23,627 bases of DNA, taken from contig CALISP010000165.1 of NCBI GenBank assembly GCA_938041705.1, forward strand, positions 1-23,627. Reading direction: 5' to 3'. Below the pieces are notes generated by a model that saw only the letters and a program-made list of their open reading frames with translations, ran no database searches and was not told the origin of the DNA. Shown one piece after another: positions 1 to 6,724 of this stretch; position 1 is the first letter of the stretch, and every line of letters starts with the position of its first letter. A program made the translations under genes and the position numbers. The stretch comes from an uncultured Cocleimonas sp. GTDB taxonomy: Bacteria; Pseudomonadota; Gammaproteobacteria; Thiotrichales; Thiotrichaceae.

Positions 1-2
1 CC

Positions 3-131
3 GTCGCTCGACCTGAAGCTGTTGTTGGCCCTTATCTTTATTTTATGGGTGCAGAAGCAGAGAAACGCACCAATGAGAAAGTGGTATTTGAGCGTCTCGA
101 TGCTGACTTACAATGGCCGGGTGAAGCGTAA
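3..131 (+). CDS. C-terminal end of an unrecognised protein (5' truncated)
   Basis: An open frame enters from the left edge and stops at TAA 129-131, giving a 42-residue tail that begins VARPEAVVGPYLYFMGAEAE and ends LQWPGEA. It contains a hydrophobic GPYLYFMG segment followed by a charged stretch (KRTNEK) and an acidic end. I do not recognise the family from so short a piece. The frame is open from the window edge, and codon use looks like the neighbouring genes, so it is probably a real coding end rather than chance. It lies 51 bases upstream of cmoA on the same strand and could share a transcript with it. There is no hairpin terminator between the two. Confidence 0.55.
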   Translation, partial: VARPEAVVGPYLYFMGAEAEKRTNEKVVFERLDADLQWPGEA

Positions 132-146
132 GAACGCTTTATAGAG

Positions 147-178
147 CTTAACCATAGACTTAGCCATAGATTTAGCAT
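147..178 (+). repeat. 12-bp short tandem repeat in front of cmoA
   Basis: The sequence CTTAACCATAGA (147-158) is followed directly by CTTAGCCATAGA (159-170), and then by a partial third unit beginning TTTAGCAT (171-178). The period is 12 bases. The array ends four bases before the cmoA start codon, so it occupies the place where a ribosome-binding site would be; no clear Shine-Dalgarno sequence is visible there. It may be simple replication slippage. Confidence 0.6.
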
Positions 179-182
179 TGAT

Positions 183-908
183 ATGAAACAAGATAATATA
201 TTTTCTAAAACTCAGCAGGTGGTTGATTTCGCCTTTGATGATTCTGTGGCTGATGTGTTTCCAGATATGATTCGTCGATCTGTACCGGGTTATGAAACGA
301 TCATTTCATTGTTGGGTGTATTGGCGAATCAATATGCTCAAGATAATACGCGAGTCTATGATTTAGGTTGCTCTTTGGGTGCAGCAACGCTTTCGATACA
401 TCAACAAACCCGTACGCTTGATCTTGAGCATATTTGTATTGATAATTCAGAAGCGATGGTTAAGCGCTGTGAATCGCGCTTAGATCGCCTTATGCCTGAA
501 GCCAACTTGCAGTTACTATGCGAGGATATTGAAAAGGCTGAAATAAAGGATGCTTCGGTGGTTGTGGTGAATTTCACTTTACAGTTTCTTACCCCAGAAA
601 CTCGTTTAGCTTTACTTAAAAAGATTTACGAGGGCTTATTGCCTAATGGAGTTTTGGTTTTATCTGAAAAGCTAGTGTTTGATGATAGTACTGAAAACCA
701 ACACCAAATTGACTGGCATCATAATTTTAAACGTGCAAATGGTTATAGTGATTTAGAAATTAGCCAAAAACGTGCTGCAATAGAAAATATAATGATTCCT
801 GATACTTTTGAGCAACATCAGCAACGATTGCAAGAAGCCGGTTTTGATGAATCATACCAATGGTTTCAAAGTTTTAATTTTGTCTCTATGGTTGCGATTA
901 AGCACTAA
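183..908 (+). CDS. cmoA: Carboxy-S-adenosyl-L-methionine synthase CmoA
   Basis: CmoA makes carboxy-SAM from SAM and prephenate. CmoB uses this cofactor to form 5-carboxymethoxyuridine-type modifications (cmo5U/mcmo5U) at wobble position 34 of tRNAs in the cytoplasm. The 241-residue protein is close to the usual length of about 245. It begins with the family's characteristic N-terminus (DNIFSKTQQVVDFAFDDSVADVFPDMI), has a Rossmann SAM-binding loop VYDLGCSLGAAT near residues 58-69, the acidic-strand region ICIDNSEAMVKRC near 84-96, and ends with a typical methyltransferase-fold beta strand. cmoB starts 12 bases downstream, the standard cmoAB arrangement. The ATG at 183 matches the family N-terminus, but no Shine-Dalgarno sequence precedes it; a 12-bp tandem repeat lies there instead. 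Identification rests on residue patterns and on gene order. Confidence 0.95.
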   Translation: MKQDNIFSKTQQVVDFAFDDSVADVFPDMIRRSVPGYETIISLLGVLANQYAQDNTRVYDLGCSLGAATLSIHQQTRTLDLEHICIDNSEAMVKRCESRLDRLMPEANLQLLCEDIEKAEIKDASVVVVNFTLQFLTPETRLALLKKIYEGLLPNGVLVLSEKLVFDDSTENQHQIDWHHNFKRANGYSDLEISQKRAAIENIMIPDTFEQHQQRLQEAGFDESYQWFQSFNFVSMVAIKH

Positions 909-920
909 GGCTTGAACAGT

Positions 921-1934
921 ATGAATATTTCTTTTGATAGTCTTTATGCCGACTTAATCGAACAAGATTTTGCTGAATGGCAGGAGATTTTACCTGCACA
1001 GTTAGAGCATGCATTTGATCAACGCCAACACGGTAAACGTGAAGAATGGCATGATATTTTAGCGTCCCTACCGGATGTTACAGCCTCTGATATTGATATT
1101 GGTGTCGACAAGGTTCGTATTGGTAAAGCTTCAGATATCGATGAAGAAACCAGAGAAGCGCTTTTTCAATTGCTAACTTCATTGCATCCATGGCGAAAAG
1201 GTCCTTATGAATTATTCGGAATTCATATTGATACTGAGTGGCATTCAGATTGGAAATGGCAACGAATAAAAGATCATTTAAGTCCTTTAAAGAACCGTCG
1301 AGTATTAGATGTAGGCTGTGGCAATGGTTATCATATGTGGCGGATGTTGGCAGAGGGCGCGCAATTAGTTGTGGGTGCTGATCCTAGTCAATTCTTCTTG
1401 GTGCAGTTTCATACTCTTAAGAAATATGTGGGTGAAAAACCCATTCATTTACTTCCGTTTAAGAGTGAAGAGTTACCAGCGTTAACAAATAAATTTAAAG
1501 GTAAGGGTTTTGACACCGTATTTTCTATGGGTGTTCTCTATCATCGCGTTTCACCCATCACTCACTTGCAAGAGCTTAAAAGTTTTTTACGTAAGGGCGG
1601 GGAGTTAGTGCTTGAAACTTTGATTATTGAAGACGAGCTTTCAGATGACAAAAATAATGATAAGCAGCAATTATTATTGCCAGAAGATCGCTATGCCCAA
1701 ATGCGTAACGTTTGGTTTTTACCTACGCCTAATTTACTAATAAGAATGCTTGAACGTGCGGGTTTTAAGAACTGCCGCGTCGTTGATATTAATCAGACGA
1801 GTATTGAAGAGCAACGTAAGACAGATTGGATGACATTTGATTCTTTAGAAAATTTTCTAGATCCTAATGATCATAATAAAACCATTGAGGGTTATCCTGC
1901 TCCTAAGCGTGCTGTAGTTATTGCTAATCTTTGA
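921..1934 (+). CDS. cmoB: tRNA U34 carboxymethyltransferase CmoB
   Basis: CmoB transfers the carboxymethyl group of carboxy-SAM to 5-hydroxyuridine at tRNA position 34, the step after CmoA. Visible features are the N-terminal region with the family's HPWRKGPYELFGIHIDTEWHS block (residues about 88-108), the SAM-binding motif VLDVGCGNGYHMWRM, then ADPSQFFLVQF, FSMGVLYHR, a late RKGGELVLET strand, and the C-terminal NVWFLPTPNLLIRMLERAGF segment typical of CmoB. The length of 337 residues is slightly above the usual 320-325. I chose the ATG at 921: TAAGG at 906-910 gives a Shine-Dalgarno site ten bases upstream, whereas the upstream in-frame TTG at 912 would sit directly against it. The gene follows cmoA without a promoter, so the two are probably co-transcribed and translated in sequence. 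No convincing terminator follows it. Confidence 0.95.
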   Translation: MNISFDSLYADLIEQDFAEWQEILPAQLEHAFDQRQHGKREEWHDILASLPDVTASDIDIGVDKVRIGKASDIDEETREALFQLLTSLHPWRKGPYELFGIHIDTEWHSDWKWQRIKDHLSPLKNRRVLDVGCGNGYHMWRMLAEGAQLVVGADPSQFFLVQFHTLKKYVGEKPIHLLPFKSEELPALTNKFKGKGFDTVFSMGVLYHRVSPITHLQELKSFLRKGGELVLETLIIEDELSDDKNNDKQQLLLPEDRYAQMRNVWFLPTPNLLIRMLERAGFKNCRVVDINQTSIEEQRKTDWMTFDSLENFLDPNDHNKTIEGYPAPKRAVVIANL

Positions 1935-1943
1935 ATACCTAAT

Positions 1944-1977
1944 CAGTTTATAAAATACCCAAAAAGTAGGGGGGTGT
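1944..1977 (+). repeat. Interspersed motif, copy A (CAGTTTA ... AAAAGTAGGGGGGTGT)
   Basis: In the cmoB-parA gap, CAGTTTA (1944-1950) is followed after 11 bases by AAAAGTAGGGGGGTGT (1962-1977). The same two blocks recur at 3785-3804 and 17435-17478, always on the plus strand and always between genes. A TAGGG (1967-1971) can pair with CCCTA (1987-1991), and a run of five T lies between, but this does not make a good terminator. It ends 98 bases before the parA start codon. Function unknown. Confidence 0.5.
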
Positions 1978-2075
1978 CTTTTTAAACCCTATCAAAATAG
2001 ACTATTTTTTGCTAATGTTCGCTGTTGAAACAAACCCATATTATTCTTCAAAAATCCTAATAAAATATTGAATCT

Positions 2076-2855
2076 ATGACTCAAATTATAGCAGTAGCTA
2101 ATCAAAAAGGTGGTGTTGGAAAGACGACTACCAGCGTTAATTTAGCAGCATCTTTAGCTGTGATTAAACGCCGTGTGTTACTGGTTGACATGGATCCTCA
2201 GGGTAATGCAACTACAGGTATCGGTTTGGATAAACACGATAGCCCTGTTTTAATGAGTGATGTTTTACTGGGTGATGCGAAAGTAGAAGATGCTATACAG
2301 ACTATTCCTGATTCTACGATTCATGGTTTAGCGGGTGGCCCTAATCTGAGTATCGCTGAGTTCGAGATGATGCGAATGGACGAACGTGAATATCGTCTCA
2401 GAAGGGTGTTGAATAAGGTTAAAGATGATTATGACTATATAATTATCGACTGCCCACCTTCTTTGAATATGTTAACTGTTAATGCTTTAGTCGCCGCTAA
2501 TGGTGTGCTGATTCCTATGCAGTGTGAATACTATGCTCTGGAAGGATTGTCTGCGTTGATGGGATCGGTAAAAACTATTCGAGATAGCGCTAACTCCGAG
2601 TTAAAGATTATTGGTTTACTGAGAACAATGTATGACCCGCGGAATAATTTATCGCGTGATGTATCTAATCAATTGTCACAACATTTTAAAGATACACTGT
2701 ATAACACTTCGATTCCGCGTAATGTTCGTTTAGCTGAGGCTCCTAGTCATGGATTGCCTGCTTTGATGTACGATAAGCGTTCTAGTGGTGCTTTAGCGTA
2801 TTTAGCTTTAGCGGCCGAAGTCATCAGAAAAGAGTCTTCTCGTAAAGCTGCGTAG
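2076..2855 (+). CDS. parA: Chromosome partitioning ATPase ParA (Soj family)
   Basis: ParA is a deviant-Walker ATPase that binds the nucleoid non-specifically and moves ParB-parS complexes, segregating the replication-origin region. The 259 residues match chromosomal Soj/ParA length (about 250-265), without the extra N-terminal domain of many plasmid ParAs. The deviant Walker A KGGVGKTTT starts near residue 10, Walker A' VDMDPQGNAT near 38-47, the Walker B strand YIIIDCPPSLNMLTVNAL near 120-137, and the RDVSNQLSQHFKDTLYNTSIPRNVRLAEAPSHG region is typical. parB follows after 67 bases with its own ribosome-binding site. The ATG at 2076 fits the family N-terminus, but the sequence before it is A/T-rich with no Shine-Dalgarno site. 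The pair lies beside cmoAB rather than beside mnmG-rsmG, its usual chromosomal place. Confidence 0.96.
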   Translation: MTQIIAVANQKGGVGKTTTSVNLAASLAVIKRRVLLVDMDPQGNATTGIGLDKHDSPVLMSDVLLGDAKVEDAIQTIPDSTIHGLAGGPNLSIAEFEMMRMDEREYRLRRVLNKVKDDYDYIIIDCPPSLNMLTVNALVAANGVLIPMQCEYYALEGLSALMGSVKTIRDSANSELKIIGLLRTMYDPRNNLSRDVSNQLSQHFKDTLYNTSIPRNVRLAEAPSHGLPALMYDKRSSGALAYLALAAEVIRKESSRKAA

Positions 2856-2922
2856 CTTTCTTGTATCTCACTTAAACCTAAATACTAACGTAAAGTAATA
2901 ATAGCAAGGAAGGAAATTTATC

Positions 2923-3780
2923 ATGGTAAAAAAACCAGGATTAGGACGCGGTCTAGATATGCTATTGAGTTCATCCGCTAAAGATAGCGAATCTAATAAA
3001 GATAGCGAATTAAAAAAACTTCCTGTTGAATTGATCCATAAAGGTGAATACCAACCTCGCTTGAGTATTGACCCTGATGCATTGCAAGAGTTAGCAGAAT
3101 CTATTAAAGCGCAGGGCTTAGTTCAACCTGTGGTGGTTCGTCGTATTGAAGGTGGCGAATATGAGCTAATTGCTGGTGAACGTCGTTGGCGTGCGGCTCA
3201 AATTGCTGGAATGCATACGATACCAGCGATTGTGAGAGACATTCCGGATCAAGCAGCTGCGGCGATGTCTTTGATTGAGAATATTCAACGCGAAGACTTA
3301 AACCCTTTAGAAGAAGCAATTGCAATGAGTCGTTTGATTGCAGACTTTGGTCTAACGCATCAACAGACTGCCGAATCAGTTGGTCGTTCACGCGCGGCAG
3401 TTAGTAATCTTTTACGCTTGTTGGATCTTGAAGATACAACTAAGGAATTATTGGATTCAGGCAAGATAGACATGGGCCATGCTCGTGCATTATTAGCGCT
3501 TTCAGGTGCCCTGCAAGTTGAAACAGCACATATTGTCGCTAACAAGCAAATGTCTGTTCGTGAAACAGAGAGACTGGTTAAGCGCATTGCAAATCCTACT
3601 GAATCGAAAAAAGCGACTCCTGGTAAAAAAGCATTAGAAGTTCAAAAATTAGAAGAGTCTCTATCAGAAAAGCTTGGTGCGGCGGTCAATATTCAATACA
3701 ACAATAAAGGTAAAGGAAAATTGGTTGTTGAATATAATAATCTTGATGAATTAGATGGAATTCTTGCGCATATTAATTAA
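2923..3780 (+). CDS. parB: Chromosome partitioning protein ParB (Spo0J/Noc family)
   Basis: ParB binds parS sites, spreads as a CTP-dependent clamp and is moved by ParA. The 285-residue length is standard. Order of parts: a short lysine-rich N-terminus containing the GLGRGLDMLL motif (the segment that stimulates ParA), the ParB/sulfiredoxin-like CTPase domain with IHKGEYQPR near residue 41 and GERRWRAAQIAGM near 85, the NIQREDLNPLEEA segment near 124, a helix-turn-helix around 145-170 (QTAESVGRSRAAVSNLLRLL), and a C-terminal dimerisation domain after a lysine-rich linker. AGGAAGGA at 2907-2914, eight bases before the ATG, is one of the best ribosome-binding sites in the window. An imperfect TGTTCGTGAAACA inside the gene (3553-3565) resembles a parS site lacking three bases and is probably not functional. 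Confidence 0.96.
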   Translation: MVKKPGLGRGLDMLLSSSAKDSESNKDSELKKLPVELIHKGEYQPRLSIDPDALQELAESIKAQGLVQPVVVRRIEGGEYELIAGERRWRAAQIAGMHTIPAIVRDIPDQAAAAMSLIENIQREDLNPLEEAIAMSRLIADFGLTHQQTAESVGRSRAAVSNLLRLLDLEDTTKELLDSGKIDMGHARALLALSGALQVETAHIVANKQMSVRETERLVKRIANPTESKKATPGKKALEVQKLEESLSEKLGAAVNIQYNNKGKGKLVVEYNNLDELDGILAHIN

Positions 3781-3784
3781 TTTA

Positions 3785-3804
3785 CAGTTTAAAAGTAGGG
3801 ATGT
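3785..3804 (+). repeat. Interspersed motif, copy C (compact form)
   Basis: CAGTTTAAAAGTAGGGATGT lies just after parB and 12 bases before the next start codon. Here the CAGTTTA and AAAAGTAGGG blocks overlap with no insert between them, and the G-run is only three bases. See the copies at 1944-1977 and 17435-17478. Its place, in a likely leader, would allow a regulatory role, but this is inference. Confidence 0.45.
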
Positions 3805-3816
3805 GAATTTCTAGTT

Positions 3817-4272
3817 ATGGACGCTGAAATACTTTTATTTATGTCTGATAAAGATCAAGAAGAGTTTTTAGGGATAGCAAAAACTTGTTGTGACTCAATT
3901 TCTGAAGCATCTCAATCTAAAACCCTAGAGTTTCATATAGGCGGTTGTAAATTGCTATTTACTCCTTCAGCCTTAGAGGATATGACTCTTTATATTGGTA
4001 AATTAGAAATTAGATCAAATGAGTTAACTGAAAATATTATCTTAAAAGATAAAGAACGTGCGAAATTAATATTCAGAAAACTGCGTAATTGGATTAAGAA
4101 TAATTACTGGAGCAGGCTCGCTTATTTAAATGAAAATAAAAAAGGTAAGTTAACTCCATCTCGTAATCATTGGCTTGGCCCAGACGCAAAGTTATGGAAA
4201 GAAGGTGATGAGAAACATAGGGTTTTGAAATTATCCAAAACGAGTTGGATGGTGTTTGAATTAGGTTATTAG
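3817..4272 (+). CDS. Small protein of unknown function downstream of parB
   Basis: I do not recognise this family. The 151-residue product is soluble-looking, without a signal peptide or membrane segment, and rich in charged residues. It has two parts: an N-terminal stretch with a repeated hydrophobic pattern and three cysteines (TCC near residues 23-25 and GGC near 42-44), and a basic C-terminal half (KLIFRKLRNWIKNNYW, then SRNHWLGPDAKLWKEGDEKH) rich in Trp, Lys and Arg, ending in WMVFELGY. The basic aromatic half could bind nucleic acid, but that is speculation. It follows parB by 36 bases and may be the last gene of the parAB transcript. No good Shine-Dalgarno site precedes the ATG at 3817; an in-frame ATG at 3841 (MSDKDQEEF) is an alternative start and is equally unsupported. 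Coding status is inferred from length and neighbour-like codon use. Confidence 0.7.
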   Translation: MDAEILLFMSDKDQEEFLGIAKTCCDSISEASQSKTLEFHIGGCKLLFTPSALEDMTLYIGKLEIRSNELTENIILKDKERAKLIFRKLRNWIKNNYWSRLAYLNENKKGKLTPSRNHWLGPDAKLWKEGDEKHRVLKLSKTSWMVFELGY

Positions 4273-4321
4273 TGTTATTGCTCATATCGATTTTATAAGT
4301 GCCACTAAATAAAGATTTATA

Positions 4322-4352
4322 TTAGAACTTAGTAACCTTAGAACTTAGTAAC
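4322..4352 (-). repeat. 16-bp tandem duplication spanning a stop codon
   Basis: TTAGAACTTAGTAAC occurs at 4322-4336 and again at 4338-4352, a period of 16 bases. The right-hand copy encodes the last residues (VTKF) and the stop codon of the minus-strand GGDEF/EAL gene; the left-hand copy lies just beyond the stop. This looks like a recent slippage duplication. Since the stop is inside the duplicated unit, the protein is unchanged. Confidence 0.7.
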
Positions 4353-6593
4353 AATATCTGATGCATTCAATGGAAACTGATCATCAGTTGTAACAGGAAC
4401 TGGTTTAGAAAATAAGAATCCTTGTACTGAATCCGCTCCTAGTTCTTTGACTAAAGCGAGTTGTTCTATTGTCTCAACACCTTCTACAACAACTGATACT
4501 CCGAGTCTTTTTACGAGACTGATGGCTGAGTCCAATATGGTTTTATTACCGTTATCTGCCTCAATTAATAAGCTTCGGTCGATTTTTACGCTATCAAAAG
4601 GGAGGCTCGATAAACGTCCTAATGATGAGTATCCTGTACCAAAATCATCCATAGCAATAGTAAAACCAGCTTCTTTTAATAAATGAATGGCAGGGATTAA
4701 ACTTTCAGTTGGAATATCTCCATCTTCAGTCACTTCAACACAGAAGCGTTTAGGAGGAAGTCCTTTAGCTTTAAAGTGTTTTATGAAACTGGTTAATGTG
4801 TCGCGATCGTCCAGCATATACGGTGGCACATTGATATTGATAGTTACATCAGGAAGTCTATAGAACTGATTTGCAATCATGTTTATGCATGTGTGCGTTA
4901 GGTCTGTAAGTAAGCCATAAGATTGAGCTTGTTCTAGAAATTGACCAGGCATTAATATGCCATGCTTTTTTGAATCTACACGGATCAGCATTTCTAATGC
5001 CTTTAGTGCGCCTGTTCTAACATCATAGATTGGTTGGAAATGTATGGGCAATCTATTATCGTCAATTGCTTTTTGTAATATCTCTCTTAACTCATGTCTT
5101 GGTAGTTCTGTGGTTTCAAATAAATTCGGCGCATCATCAGTATCCTGATGGAGCGTAAAATGTCTTTTTTGTAAGCGAGATTTTTTTAAGCCAATTTCAG
5201 CATTACGAACTAATTTATCTAGGCTTGATGGCTTAGTAGAGTGGCTTCCACCATAAGTTAAAGGTACCGCTACACGTTTGTTAAAAACTGAATCCCAAAG
5301 CCCGATTTCTTCTTCAAATGATAAAAAAGCTTCGTGAATCTTTTCTTCTTTAACCTGTAGTACGGCTAAGAAATTATCCCCTGTAGTTCTTGCAACATAG
5401 AGTACACCGTTAACTTTCTTGATTCTCTTTGCTAGGTTTTTTAGAACTTGATCTCCAAATTTTCTATCATACATATCATTGATAGATTTAAAGTCTTCGA
5501 TATTGATATTTAAAACTAGAATATCTTTTAAATTTACAATGCTTGAAGAGAGTCCAACATAATTAAACATTCCTGTTAGTGAATCTGTAAATGCTATATC
5601 TCTTAATTTTTGACGTTGCTTTTCATAGTTACTAATTAAAATTATAACTCGACATATAACAATTGTACTCATAATGCCGCCCATCACTGCAATCGTTAAA
5701 GGTGTAAGGCTAGGTAAGTCCAGCAACCAGCGATAAATGACACCTAGAGGTACTATTAGAGAACCTACTATTGTGGAAACCCACAAAAGTTTGACTCCCA
5801 TTCTCTTGGCTTTCTTTGGTTTAATATTGTATTCAAATTCCTCAGTGAATATATAAAATATCGCTAATACCCCTGGGAGTTGATAGAAATACCAAGATAA
5901 TTTATTCAATATTTCATTGTGACTAGAATATTGGAACGTTATAAACGCATCTAAATAAAAATGTATAGATAGAAGTAAGACCATTACACCAAGTAATAGG
6001 TCGTTAAGTTTAAACTTCTTAGATAACAAGCAAGCTATGAATATCAATGATAGGAATATCGTCCCTAAAATAATATTAAGTACTAAGCTCTGTTCGAACT
6101 CATTTAGTTGATACAGAGCTATGCTCAATAAGTTAGGTGAAACTAAAAATATAAGGCAAATAGTGGAGAGAATCACTAAGGTAAAATCTAGGGTAATTCC
6201 TCTTAAATTATATTGTTTTTCAACTAAGTATAATAAATTTATGCTAAATAAGCCGGTCATCAATACTCCCAGTAATTCAAGCCCTGATGGGAACTGTGTA
6301 TCGATTTCATAACCATAGAAAATCAGAGAGTTGAAAATAAAGGAACTACTAATCAATATTATGGCAAAGACGAGTATCCCCCATGGGAAGAACGTTTTTT
6401 TGCTTATAAAAAAACCGCAAATAACAGCAATAATATTTAATCCAGCTATTAATAAATCAGTTCCATACTTAATAACAGGATCATTAATAAATAAAGATGC
6501 TGTTACTAATATGAGCAAAATGAATGCGTAAGCTTGCCATATAAAGGGCATTCCTTCTTTGCTGAGATTTTTAGTGAGCTGTTTATATTTCAT
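4338..6593 (-). CDS. Membrane-anchored GGDEF/EAL protein, probable c-di-GMP phosphodiesterase
   Basis: The 751-residue protein has an N-terminal half of roughly nine hydrophobic segments (about residues 16-320), then a GGDEF domain (about 335-480) and an EAL domain (about 500-740). The GGDEF signature is degenerate: TTGDNF at residues 403-408, lacking the second signature Gly and the Glu, so cyclase activity is unlikely. The EAL domain keeps the catalytic set: E534 in an EML variant of EAL followed by IR, INVPP (the metal-ligand Asn), VEVTED, DDFGTGYSSL, VKIDRSLL, VEGVET and QGFLFSKP. It is therefore probably a membrane-sensing phosphodiesterase that hydrolyses c-di-GMP to pGpG; the degenerate GGDEF may be regulatory (for example GTP-binding). 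The membrane domain is not one I can name (MASE-like by position only). The start at 6593 has no strong Shine-Dalgarno site; an in-frame ATG 14 codons later has AAGGA too close to it. Two dyads precede the gene. Confidence 0.9.
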   Translation of the reverse strand: MKYKQLTKNLSKEGMPFIWQAYAFILLILVTASLFINDPVIKYGTDLLIAGLNIIAVICGFFISKKTFFPWGILVFAIILISSSFIFNSLIFYGYEIDTQFPSGLELLGVLMTGLFSINLLYLVEKQYNLRGITLDFTLVILSTICLIFLVSPNLLSIALYQLNEFEQSLVLNIILGTIFLSLIFIACLLSKKFKLNDLLLGVMVLLLSIHFYLDAFITFQYSSHNEILNKLSWYFYQLPGVLAIFYIFTEEFEYNIKPKKAKRMGVKLLWVSTIVGSLIVPLGVIYRWLLDLPSLTPLTIAVMGGIMSTIVICRVIILISNYEKQRQKLRDIAFTDSLTGMFNYVGLSSSIVNLKDILVLNINIEDFKSINDMYDRKFGDQVLKNLAKRIKKVNGVLYVARTTGDNFLAVLQVKEEKIHEAFLSFEEEIGLWDSVFNKRVAVPLTYGGSHSTKPSSLDKLVRNAEIGLKKSRLQKRHFTLHQDTDDAPNLFETTELPRHELREILQKAIDDNRLPIHFQPIYDVRTGALKALEMLIRVDSKKHGILMPGQFLEQAQSYGLLTDLTHTCINMIANQFYRLPDVTININVPPYMLDDRDTLTSFIKHFKAKGLPPKRFCVEVTEDGDIPTESLIPAIHLLKEAGFTIAMDDFGTGYSSLGRLSSLPFDSVKIDRSLLIEADNGNKTILDSAISLVKRLGVSVVVEGVETIEQLALVKELGADSVQGFLFSKPVPVTTDDQFPLNASDIVTKF

Positions 6594-6611
6594 TCTTGTT
6601 TTTTTTATTTA

Positions 6612-6631
6612 GGTTTACATATATGTAAGCC
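6612..6631. promoter_or_regulatory. Near-perfect dyad just upstream of the GGDEF/EAL gene
   Basis: GGTTTACATATATGTAAGCC is an inverted repeat with ten base pairs per arm, nine Watson-Crick and one G/T. It sits 19-38 bases upstream of the ATG at 6593. This is a typical operator size and place for a dimeric repressor. I cannot assign a regulator. With no unpaired loop it is more likely a DNA-binding site than an RNA terminator. Confidence 0.5.
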
Positions 6632-6659
6632 AAAAGCTGATTATTTTTATTAAAATTAT

Positions 6660-6684
6660 AATAAGCCTATATTATAGGGTTATT
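6660..6684. promoter_or_regulatory. Second dyad, containing a TATAAT on the minus strand
   Basis: The 25-base segment AATAAGCCTATA-T-TATAGGGTTATT pairs at 11 of 12 positions around a central T. Read on the minus strand it contains TATAAT, which could be the -10 box for the gene at 4338-6593; no matching -35 is evident 17 bases upstream. It lies 40 bases after the stop of the repeat-protein gene, so a weak hairpin ending that transcript is the alternative. Confidence 0.4.
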
Positions 6685-6724
6685 TAAAATTATCTTGGCT
6701 TTTCAGATAAACAGTCGTTAATGA

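Noticed and set aside
1961..1991. Rho-independent terminator after cmoB
   Set aside because: The possible TAGGG/CCCTA pairing leaves a 15-base loop and the T-run lies inside the loop rather than after the stem.
3104..3391. Minus-strand ORF within parB
   Set aside because: It is antisense to a strongly conserved gene and its residues match no pattern; the same holds for 3360-3587.
3553..3565. TGTTCGTGAAACA inside parB as a parS site
   Set aside because: It equals parS with three bases missing (TCA), so half-site spacing is wrong. It encodes the conserved SVRETE residues of ParB.
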